Assembly (NCBI GenBank): GCA_903813345.2 | Contig: CAIIXF020000010.1 | Location: 10,968,349-11,032,348, forward strand | Reading direction: 5' to 3' | Origin: Owenia fusiformis | Lineage: Eukaryota; Annelida; Polychaeta; Sabellida; Oweniidae | Length of the DNA stretch: 64,000 nucleotides | Shown: in pieces, positions 25,017 to 36,400 of the stretch | Layout: each line of letters begins with the position of its first letter | How positions within the stretch are numbered: the stretch's first letter is position 1 | Notes under the pieces: generated by a model | What the model saw: the letters and a program-made list of their open reading frames with translations, nothing else | What the model was told of the DNA's origin: nothing | Databases searched by the model: none | Position numbers and translations under genes: made by a program

Positions 25017-27911
25017 ATGAAGTTTTATTGCTCTAACACAATGATTTCCTTCTTGATTTACCTCTTCGCTGGTACTGTATTCACGGTTGAAGGGATCAAG
25101 TATGATCTAAAAAACTGTGATCCTAAGTATGCAAGCTGGAGCCCTGAACATTCTGCCTGTATCAGTGATAGGCAGGACACTTATGGAATTACCTTTGAGG
25201 AAGCTGAATATATCTTATCAAGGCATAACTATTATCGTAGCAATGTACATCGCTTTAACAATCAGCCACCAGCAGGCAAAATGATGAAAATGGTTTGGGA
25301 TGATGAAATCGCTTTTTTAGCTCAGCAATGGGCACATGGATGTATCTACCAACATGACACAAATGAAAATAGGAACATTCCGGGTTTATACCAAGTGGGA
25401 CAAAACCTTGCATGGAGCTCTATCCATTCATGGAGCAGTATTGTGGACGCTTGGCAAAATGAAGTGGAACTCTTCAAATTTGGACAGAGGACTGGTAATA
25501 ATGTTGGGCACTACACACAGATGGTTTGGGATACAAGCTCAAGATTAGGCTGTGGATATGCCTTGTGTAATGAAACAAAACACTTCTTTGTTTGTAATTA
25601 TGGACCTGCTGGAAATTACGTTGGTAAATTATATAAGCCATATGAGGTATCTGCCAAACCAGGCTCATTATGTGGAGGAAGCTTGGAACCATCTTCAAGA
25701 TTATGTGATTGTGATGGCAAAGTGTGCCACAATGGAGGAAAGCTTAATGTTGATACATGCGAATGTCAGTGCCCCCCTGGTGTGACCTGGATGGATGATG
25801 TTTGTGACATACAATGCGACTTAGTTATTGATAATTTCATATGTGCAAGCAGAGGTGGGAATTGGCCAATTGAATACTGTAAGTTATACGACAATGTTGG
25901 GTTTCAGTATTGCCCAATAACTTGTGGATTATGTCCATATAATGAGACACACTATTGGGGATCACCAATATCATTTGATTTTGGAACTGAAAGGGACACA
26001 ACTACAGTTACATCTGCTAGGCCTTTCACTGTAAAGGCTACTGCAGCTACGACAAAGAGCATCACTACGACACAGACCTCTACCACAAGAAAGCTGACCC
26101 CTTCTACTCCAAAGCTGACCCCTTCTACTACAATGCAAACCCCTTCTACTGTAAAGCTGACCCCTTCTACTACAATGCAGGCCCCCTCTACTGTAAAGCT
26201 GACCCCTTCTACTATAAGAGAGACCCCATCTACTACAAAGCTGACCCCTTCTACTACAATGCAGGCCCCCTATACTGTAAAGCTGACCCCTTCTACTATA
26301 AGAGAGACCCCATCTACTACAAAGCTGACCCCATCTACTACAGTGCAGACCCCTTCTAGTACAATGCAGACCACTTCTACTCCACAGCAGACCCCTTCTA
26401 CTATAAGGCAAACCCCTTCTACTCTAATGCAGACCCCTTCTACTACAAAGCAGATTCCAGATATTACTAATCAGACCCCTTCCATCACAAATCAGGTCTC
26501 TGTTACTTCAAAGCAGACTCCTGTTGTCACTACAAATAAAGCTGTCACTACAATGATAACCCCTGTTGTTACAAATGGTACATTTGCTACTATGAACGAT
26601 AATTCAGTTACTCAAAAAGGAGAGTCAGTTACCATGAAAAAAGATTCCAACTCGACCACACCAAAACTTACTACCTCAGTTACCCCTACACCAAATTCTA
26701 AAGCTGGGGATACAATGGTGGACTCAAGTAACGAAGTTCCTGGTATTACTTCAATACCAACTGACACAAAATCAACATTGAATTCAAAGTCGATTCAAGA
26801 GGATGAATCATCACAGACTCTGTCCCCTCCTACTGGGAAGCCTGCTATAGGTGTAGCATTTACAACTAAGATTGCAACATTGCCAACAACCTCACCCCCA
26901 TCCCCACCTCCATCTACAACAGAAGTACCTACAACACCTACTTGTGGCAACTGCTCAGCATTGTTTCATTATGAACAAACCACACCACCACACAGCACTA
27001 CAACTGTCAACACAGACAAAAATACTCCGTTGGGTGGGCAAAGCTCAACTATATTGGGTGGGCAAAGCTCAACTACGTTGGGTGGGCAAAGCTCAACTAC
27101 AACTCCTTTAACTACTACAGCAGGTGTAAATGGAGACAATACTTCTAAGGGTCAATTTGATAATGGAGATATCGAGAAAGAGGTCATTAATTATGTTCCC
27201 GATACTGAACAAAAAGACGGAGGTCTTTTTGATGAGGATAAACATACAGGTGTTGAAATGAGTGATAATACTGATATGCATAATGGAGCAAGTGATAAGG
27301 AACACAATGACCTTGAAAGTCCAGGTGCAAATGATCAGATAGCTGATGGCAGTGTTGAAAGTGCCAAAACGACGCCAGCACTGACTACGCCAACCAGAGT
27401 CACAACATCTAAAATCACTACTCCACAGGCTACCATTACCACAAAGAAGGTCATCACCACAACATTCGCCCCCATACCTACCACAACAACTAGCAGACCA
27501 ACTCCAGTTCGGGGTATAATTGATTCAATCCAACCGCTTTCACCATGCGATGCAGTGGAGCCTGCAGCTTGTGGACAACCAAGTGGGAGCTACTGGCCAA
27601 GCACATACTGCTCATACGCCAGTGTGAAGATGATCTGTCCAGCAATGTGTGGGATCTGCCATGCGGAATATTGCGTAGACTATGAAGGGAATGTGTATGA
27701 GCAGAGTGAGCAATGGGTGACTCTATTTGGGAGATTTACCTGTACTGAAAATGGTATTCTGCATGAAAATGGGTGTCTCATTGATGATCAGTTTATTCCA
27801 ACTGGAGGGCAGATCTCGTACATCGAGGGCCCGTGGAAATGGAAATGTGACTGTCAGTACAGAGATGGCTTATATCAGACCTATTGTGCTCCTCAGTATA
27901 TCCAGGGTTAA
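25017..27911 (+). CDS. CAP-domain (SCP/CRISP-type) secreted mucin-like protein, single exon
   Basis: An uninterrupted 964-codon frame. Residues 1-26 form a signal peptide (a second ATG at residue 9 would also work). A CAP domain covers about residues 60-210, with both signatures: GHYTQMVWDTS (164-174) and FFVCNYGPAGNY (190-201). Cavity residues H70, E149 and H165 are present; the usual first Glu is Gln129 in VGQNLAW. An EGF-like segment follows (about 229-263), then a ShK-like six-cysteine segment (267-306). Residues about 325-840 are Thr/Ser/Pro-rich, probably O-glycosylated, with 7-residue TPSTxxx repeats and three LGGQSSTT repeats. A second ShK-like segment (starting SPCDAVEPAAC) and a cysteine-rich tail (CVDYEG to CDCQYRD) end the protein. 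It is likely extracellular; the ligand is unknown. Lack of introns is odd beside heavily spliced neighbours. Confidence 0.9.
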   Translation: MKFYCSNTMISFLIYLFAGTVFTVEGIKYDLKNCDPKYASWSPEHSACISDRQDTYGITFEEAEYILSRHNYYRSNVHRFNNQPPAGKMMKMVWDDEIAFLAQQWAHGCIYQHDTNENRNIPGLYQVGQNLAWSSIHSWSSIVDAWQNEVELFKFGQRTGNNVGHYTQMVWDTSSRLGCGYALCNETKHFFVCNYGPAGNYVGKLYKPYEVSAKPGSLCGGSLEPSSRLCDCDGKVCHNGGKLNVDTCECQCPPGVTWMDDVCDIQCDLVIDNFICASRGGNWPIEYCKLYDNVGFQYCPITCGLCPYNETHYWGSPISFDFGTERDTTTVTSARPFTVKATAATTKSITTTQTSTTRKLTPSTPKLTPSTTMQTPSTVKLTPSTTMQAPSTVKLTPSTIRETPSTTKLTPSTTMQAPYTVKLTPSTIRETPSTTKLTPSTTVQTPSSTMQTTSTPQQTPSTIRQTPSTLMQTPSTTKQIPDITNQTPSITNQVSVTSKQTPVVTTNKAVTTMITPVVTNGTFATMNDNSVTQKGESVTMKKDSNSTTPKLTTSVTPTPNSKAGDTMVDSSNEVPGITSIPTDTKSTLNSKSIQEDESSQTLSPPTGKPAIGVAFTTKIATLPTTSPPSPPPSTTEVPTTPTCGNCSALFHYEQTTPPHSTTTVNTDKNTPLGGQSSTILGGQSSTTLGGQSSTTTPLTTTAGVNGDNTSKGQFDNGDIEKEVINYVPDTEQKDGGLFDEDKHTGVEMSDNTDMHNGASDKEHNDLESPGANDQIADGSVESAKTTPALTTPTRVTTSKITTPQATITTKKVITTTFAPIPTTTTSRPTPVRGIIDSIQPLSPCDAVEPAACGQPSGSYWPSTYCSYASVKMICPAMCGICHAEYCVDYEGNVYEQSEQWVTLFGRFTCTENGILHENGCLIDDQFIPTGGQISYIEGPWKWKCDCQYRDGLYQTYCAPQYIQG
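26093..26480 (+). repeat. Coding 21-bp minisatellite in the CAP-domain gene
   Basis: About 18 copies of a 21-bp unit encode the heptad TPSTxxx. A higher-order 84-bp unit (four heptads, APSTVKL to TPSTTMQ) is duplicated in tandem. The frame is kept throughout. A separate run of three 24-bp units coding LGGQSSTT lies at about 27028-27099. Confidence 0.85.
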
Positions 27912-27937
27912 TAATTCAAAGATTAATGAGACAACAT

Positions 27938-27943
27938 AATAAA
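27938..27943 (+). terminator. Polyadenylation signal of the CAP-domain gene
   Basis: AATAAA lies 27 bp after the stop codon. This implies a very short 3' untranslated region if it is the one used. Confidence 0.5.
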
Positions 27944-28096
27944 CCATCGTGAAAAAATTATAGATAATGAACATTTGTATAGGAGTTTATTATCTGTGTA
28001 ATACCTCAGTACAATACATTTTTTCCATATATTGATTTACAGACGTTAGATTCTTGAGATAAATGGAAGAGGTCTGTAGTCATCCTTGGAGGGAAC

Positions 28097-28311
28097 TAGG
28101 GCTGTGCCGGGATCGGTTTGGAATCAGAATTTTTTTCTCACGGAATCTGAACTTTCGGAACCCCTTATGTGCCACAAATGAAAAGAAACGAACCTGCTTG
28201 ATAAGTTGATACTACAGCGTCTTGGCATAATTTGCACATCGTTTTATATTTGTTTTAATCGATTGGAAGTAAAACTCCAAAGTTAACTTTTGATTGAATG
28301 GCACGGCCCTA
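28097..28311. mobile_element. hAT-like MITE with perfect 8-bp target duplication
   Basis: The ends TAGGGCTGTGCC and GGCACGGCCCTA are inverted repeats with a single mismatch. GAGGGAAC flanks the element exactly on both sides (28089-28096 and 28312-28319), which is the 8-bp duplication expected of hAT transposition. The 215-bp element has no coding capacity. A partial relative lies at 21078-21130. Confidence 0.88.
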
Positions 28312-28429
28312 GAGGGAACATAACATTTTATTTTATGTTCTTGGATGCTTGTAATAAATTTGAAGCCTTGATGTATTTTTTTGTATTAACAAACTTTATA
28401 GAAAGGAAAGGGTCATATTTTGAATACCT

Positions 28430-28660
28430 TTCAGTCTTCTTTATTATGTCACCACTTTTTGTGGATCACATCCAGCAGTTTAGCGTTTGGCATTCAGCTT
28501 CTGTAACAAATGGCAGGTGGTGACATTTTGTATCTTAATGCTTTTTCTTTGTAATGTCATCACCAGAAGTGGTGAAATATTGTTATAGTTTCCAAATTTT
28601 TGTTTGGCATTTGGCATCTGTAACAAATGGCAGGTGGTGACATATTGGATGTTAATGTCT
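28430..28660. repeat. Local duplication around GGCAGGTGGTGACAT
   Basis: TCTGTAACAAATGGCAGGTG occurs twice, near 28500 and 28618, each preceded by a GTTTGGCATT phrase. A weaker relative lies near 32390-32460. Confidence 0.6.
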
Positions 28661-28960
28661 TGTCTTTGTTTCCAATCTTGCGTTCACTTTCAATAGCTGA
28701 TATTCAACTTACTCTGGGGCATAAATCAAATAACGTACCAACCACTAGAAGTGATTATCATGTAGTGAACAAGGAAAATTGAAGGTCAATATTACCTTAT
28801 CTGGTTGATATATGATGAACTTCATTGTGGGGTCCACAGTCTCTATTATCCCTTTGAATTGAGATAATGTCTCTCACAAGTTTTAGATGAAGAGACACTC
28901 TGATAAATCAGAATGGATGAATTGCCCTTGCAACATTTTGAAATCTCAGTTTTGATGTCT

Positions 28961-29130
28961 TGTTTTTGTGGAATGTAATGTTAAGAAAATCTAAAATATG
29001 CATAAAATGAAAAATACAGGGTCACCCAAATATATAACTTTTTCTTGTTTTTATGGAATGGAATATCAAAAAAATCTAAAATATGCATAAAATGAAAAAT
29101 ACAGGGTCACCCAAATATATAACTTTTTCA
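28961..29130. repeat. 85-bp tandem duplication ending in ACAGGGTCACCC
   Basis: AAAATCTAAAATATGC begins at 28986 and again at 29071, with the flanking sequence also shared through ACAGGGTCACCCAAATATA. The duplication includes the left end of the adjacent MITE. Confidence 0.75.
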
Positions 29131-29286
29131 ATTTTAGTAGAAACTTCTTGGATTTTAAAAATTGAGACAATTCTACTATTAAATACCCGTGATATAATGA
29201 TCAGTAAAATTGATGAATCATGTATTCAAATGATGAATAACGAAAGTAGTTCCAACATTAGAGGGTTATGTTTTCAAGTCACCCTG
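29102..29286. mobile_element. MITE with CAGGGTCACCC ends
   Basis: The left end CAGGGTCACCC and right end AAGTCACCCTG are inverted, each bordered by TA (29100-29101, 29287-29288). The size is 185 bp. A 92-codon frame across it is chance. The related short element at 49174 has CAGGGTGACCC ends. Confidence 0.7.
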
Positions 29287-30068
29287 TATCAGGTCAATGC
29301 GTTAATTAAACAGATAAAGCACTGCACTTGGCCTGTTTGCAATCAAGAACAGTCTTGTTGATTCTTGCTCTGAATGTTAAACGTGTACTTTGTATCATGT
29401 GATTACCATTGCTTTCCCTTGGTATTGGGTATACCATGGTTCTCCTGTGTGAACAAACTCAGAGTACATTTATGACCACCCGTTGTCTGGATTCCAAATG
29501 AATTATTGATTGCATTACCTGTAAATGTAATTGCTCAGTTGTTAATTGATTAAGATGAAAGTAACATAGTGTAAGGGTCCATTGGGAAATTAGAAGGGAT
29601 ATCAAGGGCAAGTTTTTGCTCTGTGTTATATAGACCTGTAGATAAGTAAACTGACCTATGAACAGGTCTAAATCTGGTGGTATCATACTAGCTTGATAAA
29701 TACAATACTTTCAATCAGGTTGACATGCGAAAGTCTATTGTAGCACCCAGATAGTTCAATGCTTTCATTAACTTAATGGTTCCAACTAGGATATTTCACA
29801 TTTCACAATTGGATTATTTAACCCATCAGGTGAGCTCGGTTTCAGAACTAATTACAAATATTAACCATGTACTATCCTGCTAATACCAGACAAAGGTGTA
29901 TTGATTGCAATAGCTGGTATTGTTAAAGTTCCTTATTTGCTATTATCCCGTTTGCTATATATATTATAAGTTAACATTCAATGCATTGGTCCAGGTTTCA
30001 TAACAGAGTCTATAGTAAGAAAAGTTTATTTTTCTACTTTGGACTTTGATATAAATATGGGCCTATGA

Positions 30069-30390
30069 TGCAATGCTTGAAATGAAACAAGAGAAATGAA
30101 TCTTGGAGCCTTAAAGATGGAATCTGATCAAAAAGTGGAAGTAGCATAATATCAATGGAATTATACCAGTTTAAGTTTAAAATTAAAAGCATGGATACTT
30201 TCAAGTTTTAACAGTTATTTGTTACAGTTATCATTGTGATTGCAATGCTTGAAATGAAACAAGAGAGATGAATCTTGTAGCCTTAAAGATGGAATCTGAT
30301 CAAAAAGTGGAAGTAACTTATTAATCAATGGAATTATACCAGTTTAAGTTTAAAATTAAAAGCATGGATACTTTCAAGTTTTTAACAGTC
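30069..30390. repeat. 172-bp tandem duplication upstream of the UGCG-like gene
   Basis: Two near-identical copies begin with TGCAATGCTTGAAATGAAAC at 30069 and 30241 and end near 30220 and 30390. The second copy ends about 55 bp before the first coding exon at 30445. The copies may contain promoter or 5' untranslated sequence. Confidence 0.8.
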
Positions 30391-30444
30391 ATTTTATATT
30401 TGGATTGTGATAATTTTCAAGATTTTCAACTGTTTTCCAGAAAG

Positions 30445-33400
30445 ATGTTTATCATGGATGAGGTGACGTTAAACTATATAGTGTTCTGTGCTGCCATGGT
30501 ACCGATCATCCTCTATGGTATAGTTGGAACATTCTTCTGCGTCTCATTATTCTATGCGTAAGTACAGATTTCAGTTTTCAGATTGAAGATGTCATATACA
30601 TGTATTGGTACTGTAGTCTTGCTTGAAACTCTTCCATACAGTGTAGCCCTTAAGGATCTGAAGCCTGCTGGTCAAAATGGCATTACGGACCAGTTGCTAT
30701 GTTATTTTCCTATATCTACTGAAAAAATCAACTGGTCTGTATGAGAAGTAACCTGGTAGTGACCAGCTGACCGGCCCTTAGAGCCTACTCTGATTCCATA
30801 CCCTCTCTCATAATTTGAACCTGGCATACCCTAATGGGACAAGTAAGACCTTATTGCATGGGACTATGTGGGATTCCATGGGACTTTGCCTCATTAGGCA
30901 CTTTGGATCTCAGGAGGGGAGGGAGGGAGGGGGGGGGGTAAACAAATTAAGGTCCCATTGGTCATCATACTTGATTCCTCCTGTGTCTCTGAATTTTGTG
31001 TTGATTGAACATCTGTTAAACCTGGACATGTGAATGCTCTTTTCAATCCCATTTTCAATATGCTTTTCATGTAAAAAGATTCAAGATGTGAAACACTTTT
31101 AGCTGGTCCAAGTAGCATTTGAACTATACTTAGCATCCTTCACTATATTAGTACTAGATATTCAGTTTTACAAGAAATTATACTGCTGTATAGTGTAATG
31201 GTATTCATGTTTGAGAAAAACCGATACCAGGCATGAGTTTCAAAGTTGACCTATATTGTTGACCTATTATACTGTTATGTGCTAGTTGTAAGTCTTGTCA
31301 CACATATTTGCAATGAGAGTGCAGTGTACATGAAAATGTCACGTCATATTTCTTTTTTGACAATAGGCTGGAAACATGTTTTTGAGTACTCAAAATAATG
31401 TTTTGATAAGATTAAAAGATACTCTACTGTTAATTGAGCTTTTATTGATCCTGTCAGAAATGTTCTTTTGATAACACGCATTGATAAATTTCAGAGAAAT
31501 ATGACATTTCTCAGTTTCAGTTTCAGTTAGTTCCAGTTTCTTTGGCTTTAACTCCTATATCATTATAGCTTTGGATTGAATATAATACAAGTTTCAGTAA
31601 TCTCCCCAGCATTAAAGCAAGTGGGCGCAGCACCCACCTGAGATTTTAAAAAAAAGGCTTGCATCCACCTGAAAATGGGAAAAATCATGAAAAATGGGCA
31701 TACTTTGACTGATTTTGGTCTGAATTGTGTAAAATTAGAATTTTGCACCCACTTGAGAAAAAATCCTGGGGAGAACACCGAGTTTCCTATTACTCATTTT
31801 ACTCTTTTGAGACTTATATTTTGTTTTATTTCAGAAAATTTTATCTACACCGAAAAGGTGACCCCAGTCTGCTTCTGACTGAATTACCTGGAGTTTCAAT
31901 AATAAAACCACTAATGGGTGTTGACCCACTCCTAGAGGAGAACCTAGAAAGCCATTTCCTCATCAATTATCCAAAGGTAAGGTATAATAAATACTTTTAT
32001 AAACTTAACGATCCACTGATTGACATTCTCCTTAAGTGGCCAAAAAGGCAATGTTTATCTATATGGGCGAAAAGGTTGCGAGGTTCTTCGAGAAAAGCAT
32101 GTGACTTCCAGCTTTTGCTTGTCTGTATCCGAGCAACTCGCGAGACTTCACCTCTAAACCCAATCAAAAGTTTCAATTTTGAATGACATTTTAATGAAGA
32201 TTTTCAAGTCTCACCTAATATTTTTATGTAAATGTTATAAGCATGCAATTACATATAATAAAAAGACAACATAAGGCAGGAGGAGGTAAACAAAGATTAC
32301 AAAGAAATAACAATTGATTTTGATGACGCTACCAGAAATGGTAACAAATTGTTATACATGTACATGATGTAGTCTCCAACTTCTTTCTGGATGGTGTTCG
32401 GCGATTGGTGTTTAGAATTTGACGGTTGGTGTTTGGGGTCAGCGTCTGTAACAAATTGACATTAACCATCAGAATTTTACCTGAATGTCTGTGGCAAAAT
32501 AAATTGTAGTAAAATAACTTTTGTAAAATTAATGTTGCAATCGAGAAAAAACAATCTCAATTGGCTAAATCAAAAAGCCCACCATCCCTTTAGTTCGGGA
32601 TCTTGTATGCAAACTATTTATACCCATTTATCATAGTTAGCATCAATAATCATTGAAGTTTGAGTTAATGATTCTTATTCTTAACAATATCAGATCCTGG
32701 GGGTTCACTCTCAATAATTTGGGTAGGTATGTGCTCAGGGCATAAACCATGGAACCTGGCAAATTTCAGAGGAAAAAAACATGAAAAATTTGTCGAAGAG
32801 AGAACCTTTTTAAGCCAAAAATCTGTTTTTCAACAAAAAATGGTTATAAATTGGTAAATAAAATCAGATGGTGAGGTCTGGGACAAATCATCTAAAACGT
32901 GGATTTTGTAGTTTACATGGAAACTTTCAATCTTGAGAGGAAATTGACATGGAAAAATGCTCCAAAAGGGGGTCTCTGGCGTGGCACATAGATATTAAGT
33001 GGTATGTTGGAGTGAAACCCCGGGGTATCAGATAATGTTATACCCTAAACCTGCCATCAGCTGGCTATTCAGCATACTGATTTTATAGTTTTGTTGGGGA
33101 TAAAATCATAAAAATTCTATATTGCTCTCATGGTTCTATTGGAGTCTTAATAGTAGAGATGAAGCTGGGATGATTTAGTGAAGGGTAGGCATGTTTGTGT
33201 CAGCTCAGTTCAAGGAATTCACTTTATTCTAGTGGAGGATATAGGAATTCTCATGTCTTCCATGTTACATATCTTTATATAAGCTACATATGTTCATTAG
33301 GGAGTATGCATTTAGAACTAAAGAAAATCATGCTCTTTTGGAAGGTATTCCCATTGTAGATTACCCTTTGCATTCGTTCGACTTCACTTCTTAAAAGAGA

Positions 33401-36400
33401 GCTTCGTCTGCGCTCTTTCAGTTTACAATAAATCTCTGATCTCACCGAACCAATCAGTGTCCGTCATTGAAATACGGACGACTTTCTATATGGTCATACA
33501 TCCTATGACATCACTGCATAGTTAATGAGCATGTATTTAGCACACGTTCCTTCCACTTCGCTGATTGGTTGAGAAAATGTCAGCATGGTAGATTTGAAAT
33601 AATTTATTACCCGGGCTGTCACAGGCACAATTTTTGGGGCGGGGCTGCTAAACTGTAATATAGTCTATACTCGGCAGTGGGTAGTTTATAACTAGCCTCT
33701 GCACGCAGGGTAATCGTAGATGTGGCTTGTTGCGTCTTTGATAAAGATCAGTACATCTAGTCTTTGGTTCCTTCTGAGGATATACAAAGAACAAATCGTA
33801 CCAACATTAATGTAAGGAATTTAAATTTTTGAATCAGTTCTTGATATCAATTAAGGTTGGTAGTATTACTCAAATGTAATTGTAAGTCAATCCTTCAGAT
33901 AAAAATCATAAATCTTGTTTTGGCTTGTTGTTGGAATACACAGTTTCATTTCTACTTTCGATTCATTCCTTTTTCATAGAATTGTAAACTAGAGCAGCTT
34001 ATGTAGGCGTCCTCTTAATTCATCCTCAGTATATACTTAGACCTTTGTTGATTACAGTGAAACTTAATGCCAAATTTGTCAATCGCCATGACAATCTGTA
34101 TACTGTTGGCATAATAAACTTGCATGCTAATAAAATAAGATTATTTCTAGTTAAACCTGACTGTTATTGAAATTGATTGTTGACTTCTAAGTGTATTTCA
34201 GGATTAGGGCACATAGTTCATTCTTGTAATTTAGAATAAGATAAATGTTTTTTTGATACTGTTAAGCTCATATAGATTTCTTATTGTTTTGCATGATCAT
34301 CACCTGCAGGTTATAAAGATAAAATATATATTTCAGTGATCTCCCTAGCAATTAAGCAAGTCGGCATAACACCCACTTGAGATTCTTTAAAATAGCATTT
34401 CGCACACGAAGACGTAATTGCACCCACCCGAAGACCTATTTGCACCCACCTGAAAATCCATTTGCACCCACTTGAAAATAAGCAAAATTATGAAATTGGG
34501 ATAGTTTATTTCAATAATAAACATTCCTTTTAGCCACATATCCTCTTACATATTGACACACTCCCTAATGGGAAGTTAGAAGTCTATTACATTTGATTGA
34601 AGAATGAAGACTGTGTTGCCATTTTTTGGTTTTAATTATCTAACGAAATCTTTTATCTTTAATGTTTTAATTGAAAAAATTTAAGTGAATCAATTTTATC
34701 ACCACCTTGCGAGGCCTGGGGTATTAGTACAATATCTAGTTTAAAAGGTTTATATTTTATTAAAAAATCATTTTTTTATTGACTTGAACAATAATGGCGG
34801 GTCATAGTTGTCATTATCCGTGTTAAATTGTCTTTTGTTTTCAATAGGTTTTGATAATAACAGCAGGCAACATAACATTACATAAAACTTGATCCAAGAG
34901 AAGATTTCACTATGTTGCCCTTTGAGATAAGGTTATTGCTATATTGTACAGTTATCTAATGATTATGTTGTCCTTTGGACACTCTGATAAGGAATTCATA
35001 GAGATCATAAATGCCGTATTATGCTATATCTCATCTTACTGTTATGTTGAGTTAATATCTCAATTTTTATAATTTTTCCATATGGGACATCATTACAGTT
35101 TGAATGATAACCATTTACTAGACTTGTCACTTAGCATATTTCTCAGGGGATCTCTGATTATTAAATTTTTATTAGTTCGTCATGACATACAGAATTTACA
35201 CCTCATATCCCTGTTGTCTATGAGCATGATACTAATTAAAGTCTTGATTTGAGATCAAGTGGGATTGACGTAACCGCAGATTGGTTAAAACTAAAATCAG
35301 TTTCGGGTTTTTGTTTTCATTTTTGGATGATAACTTGACAATTTAGATAATTTATTAATTTATTTTACTTCTATATGTTCTGGTATAAACAGCACCTGTG
35401 GTGCCACCTATTATAAACAATGAATGTAAACAGGACTATATGAATGAATGTATGAATAAATAAAATTGGGATATTGATCTTCCATCAATCTGCACTACAT
35501 GTATTTTACATCAGGATTCATAAGTGTTAAAAATGAAACCTTCCGAGGCCTGATTATCTAACTCCTTTCAGGTGACCATCTCATTTAAATATGAATAGTA
35601 CCTGCCACTTTTCCATTCATATTTTAATGAGTCTGCCATAAAAACTAGGTTAATCCAGTAGCCGATAGTCGAAAGTTGCATTCATGAATACAAATTATCA
35701 GATTGAGAGCTATCACTGTATTATTCATTGGATATTATTTCATTTCAGTATGAACTGCTGTTATGCGTACAAGATGAACAAGATCCTGTGTTAGAGTTAA
35801 TCCAAAAACTTAAGGCAAGGTACCCCAAGGTTGACACCACATTGTTCATTGGTAAGTTAATACAGTAGCATTCCGATACTCATAGCATCTTTCTGTTTCA
35901 CCTGAATCATCTCAGGGCTGAGAAGAAATGAGATGTCATGGTTTATCATGATGGAACAGTAGTAGAATTATGACTTGTAGAATGTGTTTTTAAGTAGTAT
36001 TTGTATGGGGCCCTTTGATATATGTGCACATCTTTTTTACTAGCAAAACACTGTATTATCATGTCAAAAATTCATATACTGGTATAAGTCTTATCCGGTG
36101 TATATAAATATGAGTTTTTTGAACCATTACAAGAGTAATTTAATTTATACCCTAAGAATGGCTTGCTGGGAGCCTGGTTATTTTCATTTGACATTACAAG
36201 CCAAGAACAATTAATATACATTTAACCATTTAAATTGCAAAAACCATATAGCTAAATGACTACTGAAATATGAGTTTTTTGTTTGAACTATTACGAGAAT
36301 GATTTATATCACCATCTAATCTGGCCTACTTATTTCACTACCCAATTCACTTCACTTAGTTCAGGTTAACTGAATGTTTCAACGAGCATCATGGGATAGA

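Noticed and set aside
25971-26411. 146-codon minus-strand frame with Arg/Gly/Ser/Cys heptads
   Set aside because: It is the antisense of the coding 21-bp minisatellite in the CAP-domain gene and stays open only because the unit is a multiple of 3.
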